DNA from: Clostridium_AD sp937920395
Lineage (GTDB): Bacteria; Bacillota; Clostridia; Clostridiales; Clostridiaceae
DNA length: 64,000 bases
Assembly: GCA_052274345.1 (NCBI GenBank)
Contig: DAVZGP010000006.1
Span: 31,157 to 95,156, forward strand
Direction of reading: 5' to 3'
The stretch's first letter is position 1, and each line of letters opens with the position of its first letter. Shown here in pieces: positions 43,345 to 52,663 of this stretch. The translations under genes and the position numbers were made by a program. A model generated the notes under the pieces. It saw only the letters and a list, made by a program, of their open reading frames with translations, was not told the DNA's origin and ran no database searches.

Positions 43345-44661
43345 TTATTGATAAATAACATCTACTCTCATAGGCGATTTTTTCTCTGCTGCTTTTACAA
43401 CTTCAACACCTGTTTCACATATGGTTGTGCTGCTACTATCCCTGATATATATAATTGCATCATACATATTTTCGATTATTATATTGTCTATTCCAAAACT
43501 TTCGTTTCTTTCATCGTATACGGCACCAATTGAGTTATACCTGTTTACGGTTGATATAAATCTTTTAAATTTAGCATTTCCATGTGCTATATCATTTAAA
43601 TCTAAGTAAAACATAGAAGTTTTTGTTTCTTCAAACAATCTTGCTGCCAAATCTTTCTTTATACTTTTATCCACGTGATATGTCTTTTGCTCTCTAGTAT
43701 TTATATCCATTGAATTAACTGTACCTCTTGAAAATTCAAAACCAATGTTATAATACTTCTCTTTATAATAGAGATTCAGCCAGTTACCTAATTGTTTATT
43801 CTCAAATGAATTAAGATATTTTCCCTTTTGAATGTGATCATTATGGCCTACTATAATTGTTTTTTTATCATTATATTTTCTTCCATTTTCTATAATCCAT
43901 TTTGCATTTTCATACATCAATCTATCTCTTTTATTAAATGTCATTTCTTCGCTATATTCTAACCAGTGATAATAAACATCAAAACAATGATATACCTCAG
44001 TAAATTCTCTTTAAGAACTATTTATTATATAATTAACTTTATTTTTAATAAAAAGTTCCTTTATAGAAAACATATTTCCTATTAAAATGTCTAACTTAGT
44101 TTTATCATTAAAAAGTTCTATATCTACTTTTTTAATATATAATTCTAATGCCTGAGATACTTTATTTGCACCTTGTATATCCATTCCATAAAATCTAACC
44201 TTGTTATCTTTATCAGCAGTAATATTATACTCTCTCAATAATTTTACTAAAAGTACAGTCTCCTCTGTTTTAAATACCCAAGGGAACAATAAACCTTGCC
44301 TAACCGCTTCCTCTGCCGTTCCCATACCATTTAATATATATGAATTTATCCTTAAACAATGGATATAACTTTCCTCTAACACTATAGTTCTAAAGTCTAA
44401 TTTTTCTATCAAATATACTATTATCCTTGTCCTCATATTTTGAAACTCTTTTGTTCCATGAGTTGCTTCTCCAAATCCAATAATATCTTTATTTTTTATA
44501 TATTTATATAATAAATCTAAATCTGTGTTGTCCTTATTGTTCATGCTAGTTTTTATTTCAATTAAGTTGTCCTTAATCACTTTTACTATCGCTATATTTT
44601 CTTTTAAAGACGGATCATTATTTGCTAATTTTAGCTTAATCAAAATAATCATCAACGTCAA
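43345..44661 (-). pseudogene. erythromycin esterase family protein with one internal stop
   Basis: Two frames, 44014-44661 and 43345-44010, are in the same phase and separated only by TAA at 44011-44013. Together they give about 438 codons, the usual family length. The first part has IIGFGEATHGTKEFQNMR (active-site Glu/His region) and TIVLEESY; the second has TIIVGHNDHIQKG and IGFEFSRGTV. Ere enzymes open the lactone ring of macrolides (known). With one nonsense codon it is either a recent pseudogene or needs readthrough. The 5' end overlaps the acetyltransferase gene by 26 bases and the start is only TTG. Confidence 0.8.
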
Positions 44662-45250
44662 AAATATTATTTTTGTAATAATATTTACGGTCTTCTTCTG
44701 TGATTTCTCGAATAACCTTGCATGGATTTCCTACTGCTAACATATTACCAGAAATATCTTTAGTTACGACGCTTCCCGAACCTATAACAACATTATCTCC
44801 AATGTGAACCCCAGGATTTACGACAACATTTCCACCAAGCCAGACATTATTTCCTATCGTTATACCAATCCCATATTCATATCCAGAATTTCTTGAATCA
44901 GGATGTATAGGGTGACCTGCTGTATATAAAGAAACATTTGGAGCAAATTGCACATTATTACCTATGATTACTTTTCCCGAATCTAAAATAGTACAGTTAT
45001 AATTTGCAAAAAAACAATTCCCAATTTCAATATTCTTTCCATAATCGCAATGAAAAGGTGCTTCAATATGTATATCTACACCTGCTTTACCAAGAATATT
45101 TCTTATTAATTTATCAATTTTTTCGTATTCATCTGGTAAAAAGTGATTATACTCATATATTTTCTTTTTATTTTTCGTTCGTTCTTCTTCCAATCCGTCT
45201 AAACTCGCCTTATATGGCAAACCTGCAAGCATTCTATCTTTCTGATTCAT
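44636..45250 (-). CDS. maa: maltose/galactoside O-acetyltransferase-like hexapeptide protein
   Basis: 204 residues: the sugar-acetyltransferase N-terminus MLAGLPYKASLDGLEEER, the left-handed helix repeats with FFANYNCTILD, VQFAPNVSLYTAGHPIHPDS carrying the catalytic His, and PGVHIGDNVVIGSGSVVTKD then AVGNPCKV. It acetylates a sugar hydroxyl from acetyl-CoA. The second ATG (45248-45250) is used because AAAGGTGG lies 8 bases before it. Confidence 0.9.
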   Translation of the reverse strand: MNQKDRMLAGLPYKASLDGLEEERTKNKKKIYEYNHFLPDEYEKIDKLIRNILGKAGVDIHIEAPFHCDYGKNIEIGNCFFANYNCTILDSGKVIIGNNVQFAPNVSLYTAGHPIHPDSRNSGYEYGIGITIGNNVWLGGNVVVNPGVHIGDNVVIGSGSVVTKDISGNMLAVGNPCKVIREITEEDRKYYYKNNIFDVDDYFD

Positions 45251-45308
45251 AATTGTATCCACCTTTCATTCTATATTAATATATACTTTCTTATAAAAAT
45301 CCTTCATA

Positions 45309-45830
45309 TTACTTTTCAAAATCTTTATACAATAAACTTGGTTGAACCCCTTCATTATTTTGATACTTTCCACTGCAATATTCATCATATTCGCCCTCAA
45401 TACTATGATAATAGATTTGACAAATTTCAACCCCTGAATATATTTTTATTGGTTGAACACAAAATATTTCTAATGTCCAAAAGCCTTGAAACCCAACATC
45501 CCCAAACCCTGCCGTTACATGAATGAATAATCCTAACCTACCAATAGAAGACCGACCTTCAAGCATTGGTACATATTTATTCGTCCCTGTGAACTCTACT
45601 GTTCTACCAAGATACAACTTTCCTGTTTCTAGTACTAAGCCTTCTTCTGGTATAAAAAGTCTTTTATACTTATTTTCTTTTTTCATATCCAAAATTGATT
45701 CATCATATACGAGTAATTCATTATCTAACCTCAAATTATAACTATTAGGATTAAGTTGTTTTTCATTAAAGGGCTCTATAACAATATCTTTTCCTAGCTT
45801 TCTCTTTATTTCTTTTCCCGAAAGAATCAT
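45309..45830 (-). CDS. dcd: dCTP deaminase
   Basis: 173 residues with the Dcd pattern: MILSGKEIKRKL, NPNSYNLRLDNELLVYD, LGRTVEFTGTNKYVPMLEGR, SSIGRLGLFIHVTAGFGDVG and FQGFWTLEIF. The VTAGFGDVGF loop contains the conserved substrate region. It converts dCTP to dUTP (or dUMP), feeding thymidylate synthesis; thyA and dfrA lie in the same window at 52.7-54 kb. AAGGAGTG precedes the ATG. Confidence 0.92.
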   Translation of the reverse strand: MILSGKEIKRKLGKDIVIEPFNEKQLNPNSYNLRLDNELLVYDESILDMKKENKYKRLFIPEEGLVLETGKLYLGRTVEFTGTNKYVPMLEGRSSIGRLGLFIHVTAGFGDVGFQGFWTLEIFCVQPIKIYSGVEICQIYYHSIEGEYDEYCSGKYQNNEGVQPSLLYKDFEK

Positions 45831-45878
45831 ATATTACACACTCCTTATTTCTATATTTAAATCTACTTTTGTTTTATC

Positions 45879-46730
45879 TTACATATCCTCATAAATAGGT
45901 TCTCCTTCTATAAATTCTGACTTTAACCCCAGTTGTTCAAAATAATTACACATTTTAATACATGCAAATTTTTCTGTACTATAATGTGTCCCTCCTAAAA
46001 GAGAAATATTATTTTCTTTTTCAAATTCATGTACTTTTGCATATCTATCATTTTCAGATGATATCCCAGTAATTAATACTCTAACATCATTTTCTAACAT
46101 TTCTTTAAGAAAAGCAATGTCATTTCCACCACCTGCAATTACAGCAACTTTCTCATCTTTTATATTGCTATCTCCATACGAATAACATTTAGTTTGATGT
46201 CCTAAAACACTTGAGAACTTTTTATTCAAACCTATTAAATTGACACATCTAGTTCTTCCAATCACTCCATTTATAGCTCCATTAGAATATGCAAATGGCT
46301 TTATAACCTCAATATCTAAAGTCTCAGCTAATGTATTACTTGTTGAATATTTACTGTAATTATCCAATGGAACATGCAAATTATATATTGATACATTACT
46401 TTCTATAAACTTTTCAAGCATAGCAGTATCCATTTGATAAAACACATTTGGAGATTTTCTTATATCCCAAATACTAGGGTGATGAAGAAATAACATCGAA
46501 TTTTGAGCGTCATCATCCATAACTTTTTTTAAAACTTCTTTCGTTGGAAACACCGCAGTATATACCTTGTCTATTTTTTCAGTAAAATCACAAACAACAC
46601 CCATGCTTCTTTTCTTAAAGTTATCGCTTAAATATTCTTCTACTTCATTCATATACTTAGCCCATTCATCTGTCATATCTTCATTTATAAAATCCTTCTC
46701 TAACTGACTATACAAATCAACTGCTTTCAT
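45879..46730 (-). CDS. Nif3-like dinuclear metal-centre protein
   Basis: 283 residues: LFLHHPSIWDI (metal-binding HHP), VSIYNLHVPLDNYSKYSTSN (HVPLD), AVIAGGGNDIAFLKEML and LLGGTHYSTEKFACI (HYSTE), the four Nif3 signatures. Often annotated as GTP cyclohydrolase 1 type 2 homologue; the true activity is unclear. Upstream of dcd by 48 bases in the same run. Confidence 0.88.
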   Translation of the reverse strand: MKAVDLYSQLEKDFINEDMTDEWAKYMNEVEEYLSDNFKKRSMGVVCDFTEKIDKVYTAVFPTKEVLKKVMDDDAQNSMLFLHHPSIWDIRKSPNVFYQMDTAMLEKFIESNVSIYNLHVPLDNYSKYSTSNTLAETLDIEVIKPFAYSNGAINGVIGRTRCVNLIGLNKKFSSVLGHQTKCYSYGDSNIKDEKVAVIAGGGNDIAFLKEMLENDVRVLITGISSENDRYAKVHEFEKENNISLLGGTHYSTEKFACIKMCNYFEQLGLKSEFIEGEPIYEDM

Positions 46731-46827
46731 TTTCCACCTCTCTATTTATAATTAAGATAAATTTACCATACATTCCAATCATAAAGTTGTTCATATTTTT
46801 TCCTTTTCACTATCTCATTATACTTAA

Positions 46828-47187
46828 TCAATCTTTACAATATATTTCTATATTATTCCCTTCACTATCAGTAAATTCTAATACCCAGTTTTTATTAATC
46901 TTTGTTAAAGGAAAGATTATTTCTGCCCTTAGCAACTTTAATTTTTCTATTAATTTAGTGATATCATTAACTTCCAAACTTGGCAGACAATTATCACCCC
47001 AAATTACCGTTTCATTAACTTTGCTATAATTAAACAGACAAAATTTAAATCCCATTATAATAAAAATACTGAATATATCATCTTTCTTATCTACCGTTTG
47101 CTCAAATAATTGTTCATAAAAACTAATAGCTCTATCCATATCTTTAACGCAAATGTATAATGAGTTTACAGTTATTTTAAGCTTCAA
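46828..47187 (-). CDS. VOC family protein
   Basis: 119 residues with VNSLYICVKDMDRAISFYEQ, a middle strand FIIMGFKFCLFNYSKVN, CLPSLEVNDITKLIEKLKLL and EFTDSEGNNIEIY with the final metal-ligand Glu. A glyoxalase-fold enzyme or binding protein of unknown ligand; 42 bases after the HD-domain gene. Confidence 0.8.
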   Translation of the reverse strand: MKLKITVNSLYICVKDMDRAISFYEQLFEQTVDKKDDIFSIFIIMGFKFCLFNYSKVNETVIWGDNCLPSLEVNDITKLIEKLKLLRAEIIFPLTKINKNWVLEFTDSEGNNIEIYCKD

Positions 47188-47229
47188 TTTAACTTCTCCT
47201 CCATATTAATAGAAAATAAAGAATTATTT

Positions 47230-47904
47230 TTATTCATTTCCTTCTATCTCTAACGTTAATCTACTAAAATATTCTTTCATAAATTCAAGCCTTCTTTTTC
47301 CTATTTCCTTTGCTTTTTTTGTATATAATTTATCAGGAATTTTTTTAAATTTTACTTCATATTCAATAAATGGCGTATGTTTTGAAACATCTTTTATCCT
47401 TCCATTCTCAACAGTATTGCCATTTAAATAGTCATCAAGTGGTTCATTTACTGTTAATCTTTGTCCAAATTGACCTGCTAGCATAAAGGTCCGAGCAATT
47501 CCACTTGCCCCAATAACATCAAGCTTATCTGAATCGAAAAGAATTTTAGCTTCTATAGTTTTAGGTTCGTTTCCAGTTCTAAACCTATGCGTGACAATGC
47601 AGTGCTTTATCTTATCTATCTCTTCTTGTTCATATTCCAAGTTTTCTAATATTCCTTCCGCAATCTCACTACCTAAAACAGCATGGTCAATTTTCCCTGT
47701 TTTATCCTCACTTTCTTCTACTCTTGCAATATCATGTAATAATGCTGCAGGAATAAGAACTTCTAAATCTACATCTTTCTCATATTTTGAAAGTAACAGA
47801 CAAAGTTTATACACCCTAAATACATGGTCCAAATTATGAGCAGAACAAGTTAATTTATCCTTAACTATTTGTATGATTTTTTTATGTTTTGTATCTATAT
47901 CCAT
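47230..47904 (-). CDS. HD-domain phosphohydrolase
   Basis: 224 residues: AHNLDHVFRVYKLC, AALLHDIARVEE with the HD pair, GKIDHAVLGSEIA and LFDSDKLDVIGASG are the metal-dependent HD motifs of YedJ-like phosphohydrolases. Likely acts on a nucleotide or other phosphoester. First gene of the run 47904-43345. Confidence 0.88.
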   Translation of the reverse strand: MDIDTKHKKIIQIVKDKLTCSAHNLDHVFRVYKLCLLLSKYEKDVDLEVLIPAALLHDIARVEESEDKTGKIDHAVLGSEIAEGILENLEYEQEEIDKIKHCIVTHRFRTGNEPKTIEAKILFDSDKLDVIGASGIARTFMLAGQFGQRLTVNEPLDDYLNGNTVENGRIKDVSKHTPFIEYEVKFKKIPDKLYTKKAKEIGKRRLEFMKEYFSRLTLEIEGNE

Positions 47905-48367
47905 TATTATCTCTCCCTTTTATACCTCGTCAACAAGCATTTATATATTCTTTAATATCATTGAATTCAAGTCTAAATACTTCATTAATATTACCTTGCT
48001 TATCATTTTAGGCAAATATTTATAATAATATTGTTCAGAATATTCTACGAATATCATAATATTTTACCATAAAATAGTATAACTATAAAGATTGTACTAT
48101 TAAAAACTGTTATTTAACGTAACCTCCAACTCTATTATAAAAAAACGCAACAACTTTATTCATTGTAGCGTCTAATATAAAACAATATGATTATATTAAA
48201 TTTATATGCTTACGTTTTTGAGCAACAATCACAAATCTATATTGCTTACTTTCAACAAATCCCTTTTGCTCAACTATTGATTGCAAGCTATAGCAATTCA
48301 CTTAGTGACCTGATTTTAGAATGTTTTTTCTTATGTCATAATTATATTATTTTCAAAAAATCCTTTT
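47905..48367. other. intergenic stretch with a coding remnant and terminator
   Basis: A minus-strand frame 47930-48007 of 26 codons reads NDKQGNINEVFRLEFNDIKE and ends at TGA; it looks like the C-terminus of a lost gene. The terminator at 48145-48171 belongs to the GrpB gene. No intact gene is seen. Confidence 0.4.
48145..48171 (-). terminator. Rho-independent terminator of the GrpB-like gene
   Basis: ACGCAACAA / TTGTAGCGT with one mismatch, 9-base loop, minus-strand TTTTTTTATAA. About 200 bases past the stop at 48368. Confidence 0.7.
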
Positions 48368-48958
48368 TTAAATATTGCTTGGTTTATATTTATCAACATA
48401 TTCTTTTTTTGCTTTTTCTGTATATTTTAAAATAAAATCAGTTTTAGCATTTGTATATCCATCTCGATCATGCTCATATTTTTCTATAAGTTCTAATTTA
48501 AGTTTCCCATATTCTATAGCTACTTCATCATGTTCCATAAGATAGTCTCTAAAATACAATTCGTTCCAGTTATCCTGGTGGCGAACATGCAAATGATATA
48601 CTTTCTCTGCAAATCCCTCTTTTGTATATCCTTTATTAAAAACCATTTTCATGTTTGGCTTATCTTCAAATGCCATCAATCCCCACCCATTATGTAGAAG
48701 GGTATCTCTTAATTGTTCAATATTGCTTTTATTATCCATTTCCAACAAAATATCGACTGTTGGCTTAGCAATCAAGCCTTCAACCGCACTACTTCCTATA
48801 TGATTAATACGCATAATATCTTTTTTATCAATACACCTTAGAAGATTTTGTTTTTCAGTTTCATACCATTCTTTATAATCTGTACTATGTTTTTTTAATA
48901 TGATGGGGAATAACTCCCACATTTCTTTCAGCGTCATTTCTGATAATTCTTTTCCCAT
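48368..48958 (-). CDS. GrpB/UPF0157 family protein
   Basis: 196 residues: INHIGSSAVEGLIAKPTVDI is the GrpB nucleotidyltransferase-like signature (hGS..V..L..KP..D), followed by HLHVRHQDNWNELYFRDYL. The GSSAV and D residues are those of the nucleotidyltransferase fold; no target is known. A second GrpB protein lies at 60479. Members often occur with acetyltransferases in resistance-type clusters. Confidence 0.88.
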   Translation of the reverse strand: MGKELSEMTLKEMWELFPIILKKHSTDYKEWYETEKQNLLRCIDKKDIMRINHIGSSAVEGLIAKPTVDILLEMDNKSNIEQLRDTLLHNGWGLMAFEDKPNMKMVFNKGYTKEGFAEKVYHLHVRHQDNWNELYFRDYLMEHDEVAIEYGKLKLELIEKYEHDRDGYTNAKTDFILKYTEKAKKEYVDKYKPSNI

Positions 48959-49020
48959 TTATACATCCCTCCACAATATATTAAAAACTCAAAATAGCCT
49001 TGATGGAAGATATAACTGTA

Positions 49021-49479
49021 TTATTTGAATTTAAAAGACATTTGTCCATTAACATCTTTAAAGCCATATTTCTCGTATAATTTCCTACCAGCTTCAGTAG
49101 CATTCAAAATAACCTTACCATACCCCCTATTTTTAACATATTCCATTATATCCTTTAAAATATCCATCCCATACCCCTTATTCCTGTATTGTAGAATTGT
49201 ATACAAGTCAGTAAGTAAGGCCATTTTTCCATCTAAATTATAAAGTGAAGGAGTAATATTATATAAACAAATCATACTTATAGCAACAACGTCTCCATTT
49301 ATAAGTACTAATAATGCTATAACTTTCCCACTTGGTAAGTTGTCATAATAGAACTTTTTTAATACTCCTGAGTATTGGTCACAATCATAACTTTTAATAT
49401 TGTTGTTTGATTCATTAAGTAACTTAATTCTTAATTTTACAAGACTATCTATGTCCTCAATTGTCGCCATTCTTATCAA
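49021..49479 (-). CDS. GNAT acetyltransferase
   Basis: 152 residues: MIRMATIEDIDSLVKLRIKL at the start, LLTDLYTILQYRNKGYGMDI (RNKGYG loop) and ATEAGRKLYEKYGF at the end, a full single-domain GNAT. Substrate unknown. The 199-base spacer downstream holds a short coding-like remnant (49559-49660, YEKEFNENMIVVCEEF). Confidence 0.85.
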   Translation of the reverse strand: MIRMATIEDIDSLVKLRIKLLNESNNNIKSYDCDQYSGVLKKFYYDNLPSGKVIALLVLINGDVVAISMICLYNITPSLYNLDGKMALLTDLYTILQYRNKGYGMDILKDIMEYVKNRGYGKVILNATEAGRKLYEKYGFKDVNGQMSFKFK

Positions 49480-49678
49480 TACTATTTACCCCTCACTAAT
49501 TATTTTACTATTTCAACATAGTATAAAATTATCATGTATTTCTGATTAATTGTTATTATCAAACTACTTTAAATTCTTCACATACAACTATCATATTCTC
49601 ATTAAATTCCTTTTCATAATTTCTTAAACCTTATTTAAAGAATTCTATATGAACTTTCCTCCAATAAGATAATTAAGC

Positions 49679-50323
49679 TTATTTTTGTAAACCATCAATT
49701 AATTGAGCCATAATTTCATCAAAATTTCCATAAAATTTTGCAATATGTATTCCATCTACCAGAGCATGATTTACTAATATGGTTGTAGGCATTAATATTT
49801 TATCATTATATCTAAAATAGCGTCCAAATGTAATACGCGGATTACAGTCAGATGGACTTGGTACAGGCTGTATAATTGCAGTATAACTAATCCATGGTAA
49901 GCATGATACAAAAAACAATGAATCTGCTTCACTTCCATCATCCGTAATACCTTGTATTTTAGATAATCTTTGTTTCTCTTGAGCGTATTCTAAATATTTT
50001 TTATAATTCATAGAAGAATCCAGTTCACAATAACAATAAGTTCCATCTTCTAAAGCAACTGTATGAGATGTATTGCAATGTGAATATTCAATTATACTAT
50101 CTCCATCAATCCTTCTTTTAAATTCAGGTATTTTATTTGCTGCATTTGTTGCTATATAAATTACAGTTAAAAAAAAAGGCAATTTTTCTCTCTTAATCAC
50201 ATTAACTAAATAAGTAATATCAATATTAACCGTTGCTCCGACATAAGGATATGCCATATTTCTAAAATATTCAAAATGAGATTTTCGTGGATAAGAGTTC
50301 ATATCAATTTTTTTAATATTCAT
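49679..50323 (-). CDS. CatA-like chloramphenicol O-acetyltransferase family protein
   Basis: 214 residues, the normal CAT length. It has NPRITFGRYF and the catalytic box VNHALVDGIHIAKF (canonical HHAVCDG, with one His replaced by Asn but the catalytic H and DG kept), and an N-terminal SHFEYFRNMAYPYVG like type A CAT. A CAT-like enzyme acetylating chloramphenicol or another hydroxyl is likely, though many clostridial homologues are not proven resistance proteins. Stands alone. Confidence 0.85.
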   Translation of the reverse strand: MNIKKIDMNSYPRKSHFEYFRNMAYPYVGATVNIDITYLVNVIKREKLPFFLTVIYIATNAANKIPEFKRRIDGDSIIEYSHCNTSHTVALEDGTYCYCELDSSMNYKKYLEYAQEKQRLSKIQGITDDGSEADSLFFVSCLPWISYTAIIQPVPSPSDCNPRITFGRYFRYNDKILMPTTILVNHALVDGIHIAKFYGNFDEIMAQLIDGLQK

Positions 50324-50359
50324 ATTTTCACCTCTAATTATAAATTTAAATTAAAATAG

Positions 50360-50542
50360 TTACTCTAAAAAATCATATTTATAATATAGTTTTATAGCAA
50401 CTGTATTATTATGATGTAAACTTAACCATACTTCTTTATCCTTTGTTTCTTTTCTCCTTATATCCATTACAAGGAATAAACCTTCTCTATCTTATCCTCT
50501 TCCTTAATAATGCTTATCTATGATTAATTTATAAAGATTCAT
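50360..50542 (-). pseudogene. GNAT acetyltransferase remnant
   Basis: 61 codons from ATG 50540-50542 with two in-frame TAA codons near its start. It reads MNLYKLIIDKHY, GRG, DREGLFLVMDIRRKETKD and then LHHNNTVAIKLYYKYDFLE. The stops fall in the RxxGxG loop, so this is a decayed C-terminal GNAT half. Confidence 0.75.
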
Positions 50543-50548
50543 ATCTAC

Positions 50549-51033
50549 CTATAAATCAAGATACAAAATAAATTGTACTTCGTCATCGCCACAAACATCA
50601 TCCTAATAAGCATATTCATCTATTTTTCTTAAAACAGCTCCTTGTTTATGATAAAACTTGCAAGCAGGTACATTATTATTTTGACATTCAATTTTCATTT
50701 GTTTAAAACCGTTGCTTCTTGACCACTCCACAGCAAGATTAAATAATTTTTGTCCTATCCCCTTATGCTTATATATATCAGATATACGTATATCCCATAA
50801 TACGGTCATATCCTCTCTTCCCTCAAGCATATGTATATCATCAGTTCTTGAAATAATGGTTACTGCACCAATGGGCTGTTTATCATCAAAGGCCATAAAT
50901 AATGTTACTCCCTAAGTCTAACCTTCTGATAATGTTCTAACTCCTCCTTCGGATATGCTCCTGTCCAATGGTAGGGCTGTAATTCTTTTAAAGTTATAAA
51001 CTTCAAAGTATTATCTTTTGTTGTTACTCCCAC
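50549..51033 (-). pseudogene. GNAT acetyltransferase broken by a frameshift and a stop
   Basis: It starts at GTG 51031-51033 behind AGAGG and runs as GVTTKDNTLKFITLKELQPY to a frameshift after KVRLRE. It continues as GVTLFMAFDDKQPIGAVTII, then DIRISDIYKHKGIGQKLFNL and EYAY. A TAG at 50603-50605 interrupts it, after which DDVCGDDEVQFILYLDL leads to the real end at TAG 50549-50551. With both lesions repaired it is a complete GNAT. It is next to a second GNAT remnant. Confidence 0.75.
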
Positions 51034-51059
51034 TTTTACATCCTCTCCCCAATAAACAT

Positions 51060-51278
51060 CTATTTAAATTTTTTCTGGAGACTCTCTATATCTTTTTTAT
51101 TATCAATCCATTCTTCAGAATAACCACACTCGCAACACAAATATCTTGTTACTTTTACTCCCTTAAACCCTGAAATTCCCCATGTAATATTATTACCAGA
51201 GCTATATGATCCAAACTTACCTGGTATTATTATAATATTTCTTGAATTACACTTGAAACATATTTTTGTATTTTTCAT
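51060..51278 (-). CDS. small zinc-ribbon protein
   Basis: 72 residues with two Cys pairs (ICFKCNS near the start, LCCECGYSEEW near the end) that would bind one zinc. This is the usual shape of short Firmicutes zinc-ribbon proteins with a GFKGVKVTRYLC segment. The inner ATG (51276-51278) is chosen because GAGGTGT lies upstream. A repeated promoter sits about 60 bases before it. Confidence 0.75.
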   Translation of the reverse strand: MKNTKICFKCNSRNIIIIPGKFGSYSSGNNITWGISGFKGVKVTRYLCCECGYSEEWIDNKKDIESLQKKFK

Positions 51279-51329
51279 CTTACACCTCATTTTTTAATAT
51301 GCTCTAACTATTCTTTATATCTTTTAAGA

Positions 51330-51392
51330 AATCTTTTAATTATTATACCATTTATTCCAATTAACCTCTATATTTACATATACTTATATTTA
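51330..51392 (-). promoter_or_regulatory. promoter repeat copy A
   Basis: About 62 bases shared with 62025-62088 with two differences. On the minus strand it holds an extended -10 TGGTATAAT (51342-51350). It is placed to drive the zinc-ribbon gene starting at 51278. Confidence 0.6.
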
Positions 51393-51494
51393 ATTTTATT
51401 TAGCTTTATTTTTTTATTAATTTCTAAATAATTGTTAATACTCTTTCCTCTCGTTCCTAATTAGCTGCTTGTTTATCTTGTCTTATCAATGCAA

Positions 51495-51540
51495 AAGGCC
51501 TTACCAATAGCATTTTAAATTTTGCTATCAGTAAAGCCTT
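51495..51540 (-). terminator. Rho-independent terminator of the ACT-domain gene
   Basis: AAGGC..TTAC..ATAGCA pairs with TGCTAT..GTAA.GCCTT in a long stem with an AT loop; minus-strand GCCTTTTGC follows. Lies 7 bases after the stop at 51547. Confidence 0.75.
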
Positions 51541-51546
51541 ATACTA

Positions 51547-51936
51547 CTAATTAATAATTTCATATCTTTCATTAGATAATGTGTTTATGGCATTATCAAT
51601 GTCTTTCTCTTTTACAAGTATATAATCTGTATCATATGTAGAAATAGCAAATATACTTATTCCTTCCTTAGCTAATATTGTACTAATTGAAGAAAGTATT
51701 CCAATCAGCGAAAATTCTAATGGCCCTTCAATTTTTAAAATTCTCCAATCTTTTTCACATTTTATATCACTTGGAATGCTTGCCTGAGAACATACAATTG
51801 ATAATTCATCCGATGTCTTTGTTACAGAATAAAAGTTGCTTGCCCCTACCCATTCAGGAATCAGTGCATTTTTATTTAATCTACAAACACCAAATTTTTC
51901 TGCTAATACTTTCATTGTTAATATTTTTTCTAACAT
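51547..51936 (-). CDS. ACT-domain protein
   Basis: 129 residues with two ACT-like halves: KMLAEKFGVCRLN-type beginning (MKVLAEKFGVCRLNKNALIP) and EGPLEFSLIGILSSISTILA, then ISIFAISTYDTDYILVKEKD, typical of the CASTOR-like ACT domain family. Probably binds an amino acid; no enzyme domain is attached. A short SD AAAGGA lies 12 bases before the ATG. Confidence 0.8.
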   Translation of the reverse strand: MLEKILTMKVLAEKFGVCRLNKNALIPEWVGASNFYSVTKTSDELSIVCSQASIPSDIKCEKDWRILKIEGPLEFSLIGILSSISTILAKEGISIFAISTYDTDYILVKEKDIDNAINTLSNERYEIIN

Positions 51937-51972
51937 AACTTATTTTCATCCTTTCATTTTAATACATATAGA

Positions 51973-52536
51973 TTAATAGGTCATATTATCATTAACCCAA
52001 TTTTCTCTCAAAATAGCATAATGAACAACATCATAAAAAATATTTTTAACCTTTACTTCTTGCAGACCAAGTCCTTCGTATTTCATCCCACATTTTTTCA
52101 TAACACGACCAGAGCCTTCATTTCCTACATAATGTGTAGCCTCAACACGATTCAGCTCTAATTTTGAAAAGGAAAGTTCTAATATTAAATTCAACGACTC
52201 AGACATATAATTATTATTCCAATATTTGCGGTTTAGTACATAACCAAAATCCGCTTTATTATCGTCATTACATATCCTTAAATCGATACACCCAATACAT
52301 TTATGCTCTAATTTTAACTCAATTGCAAAAGTCCCTACTTTATCTAAAAAATGATCTTTTACTGATTTCTCTGTTTGTGATATATCCGTATGTGATGGCC
52401 AGGTTAAATATTTTGTTACACTATCATCACTTGCATATAAGAACACATCCTTTACATCATTAATAGAAAATGGTCTTAGAATTAATCTGCTTGATTCTAA
52501 GATAGAGTTTTCTTTTATAATTTCATTGTAATCCAT
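51973..52536 (-). CDS. GNAT acetyltransferase, RimJ/RimL-like
   Basis: 187 residues: SSRLILRPFSINDVKDVFLY opening, ADFGYVLNRKYWNNNYMSES (the acetyl-CoA loop with WNNNY in place of WGxGx) and VEATHYVGNEGSGRVMKKCG. The loop deviates slightly from consensus but the family match is clear. A 21-codon coding-like remnant (GDDCKRAFEVTDEIVGKRG) lies in the spacer upstream. Confidence 0.85.
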   Translation of the reverse strand: MDYNEIIKENSILESSRLILRPFSINDVKDVFLYASDDSVTKYLTWPSHTDISQTEKSVKDHFLDKVGTFAIELKLEHKCIGCIDLRICNDDNKADFGYVLNRKYWNNNYMSESLNLILELSFSKLELNRVEATHYVGNEGSGRVMKKCGMKYEGLGLQEVKVKNIFYDVVHYAILRENWVNDNMTY

Positions 52537-52663
52537 AATTTTCGCTCCTTTTCGTATATCGATATAGGGATATTCGGATATTAAAATTAGCCTCTCTTTC
52601 CTACTATTTCATCTGTAACCTCAAATGCCCTTTTGCAATCATCACCAATACTAATATATTATT

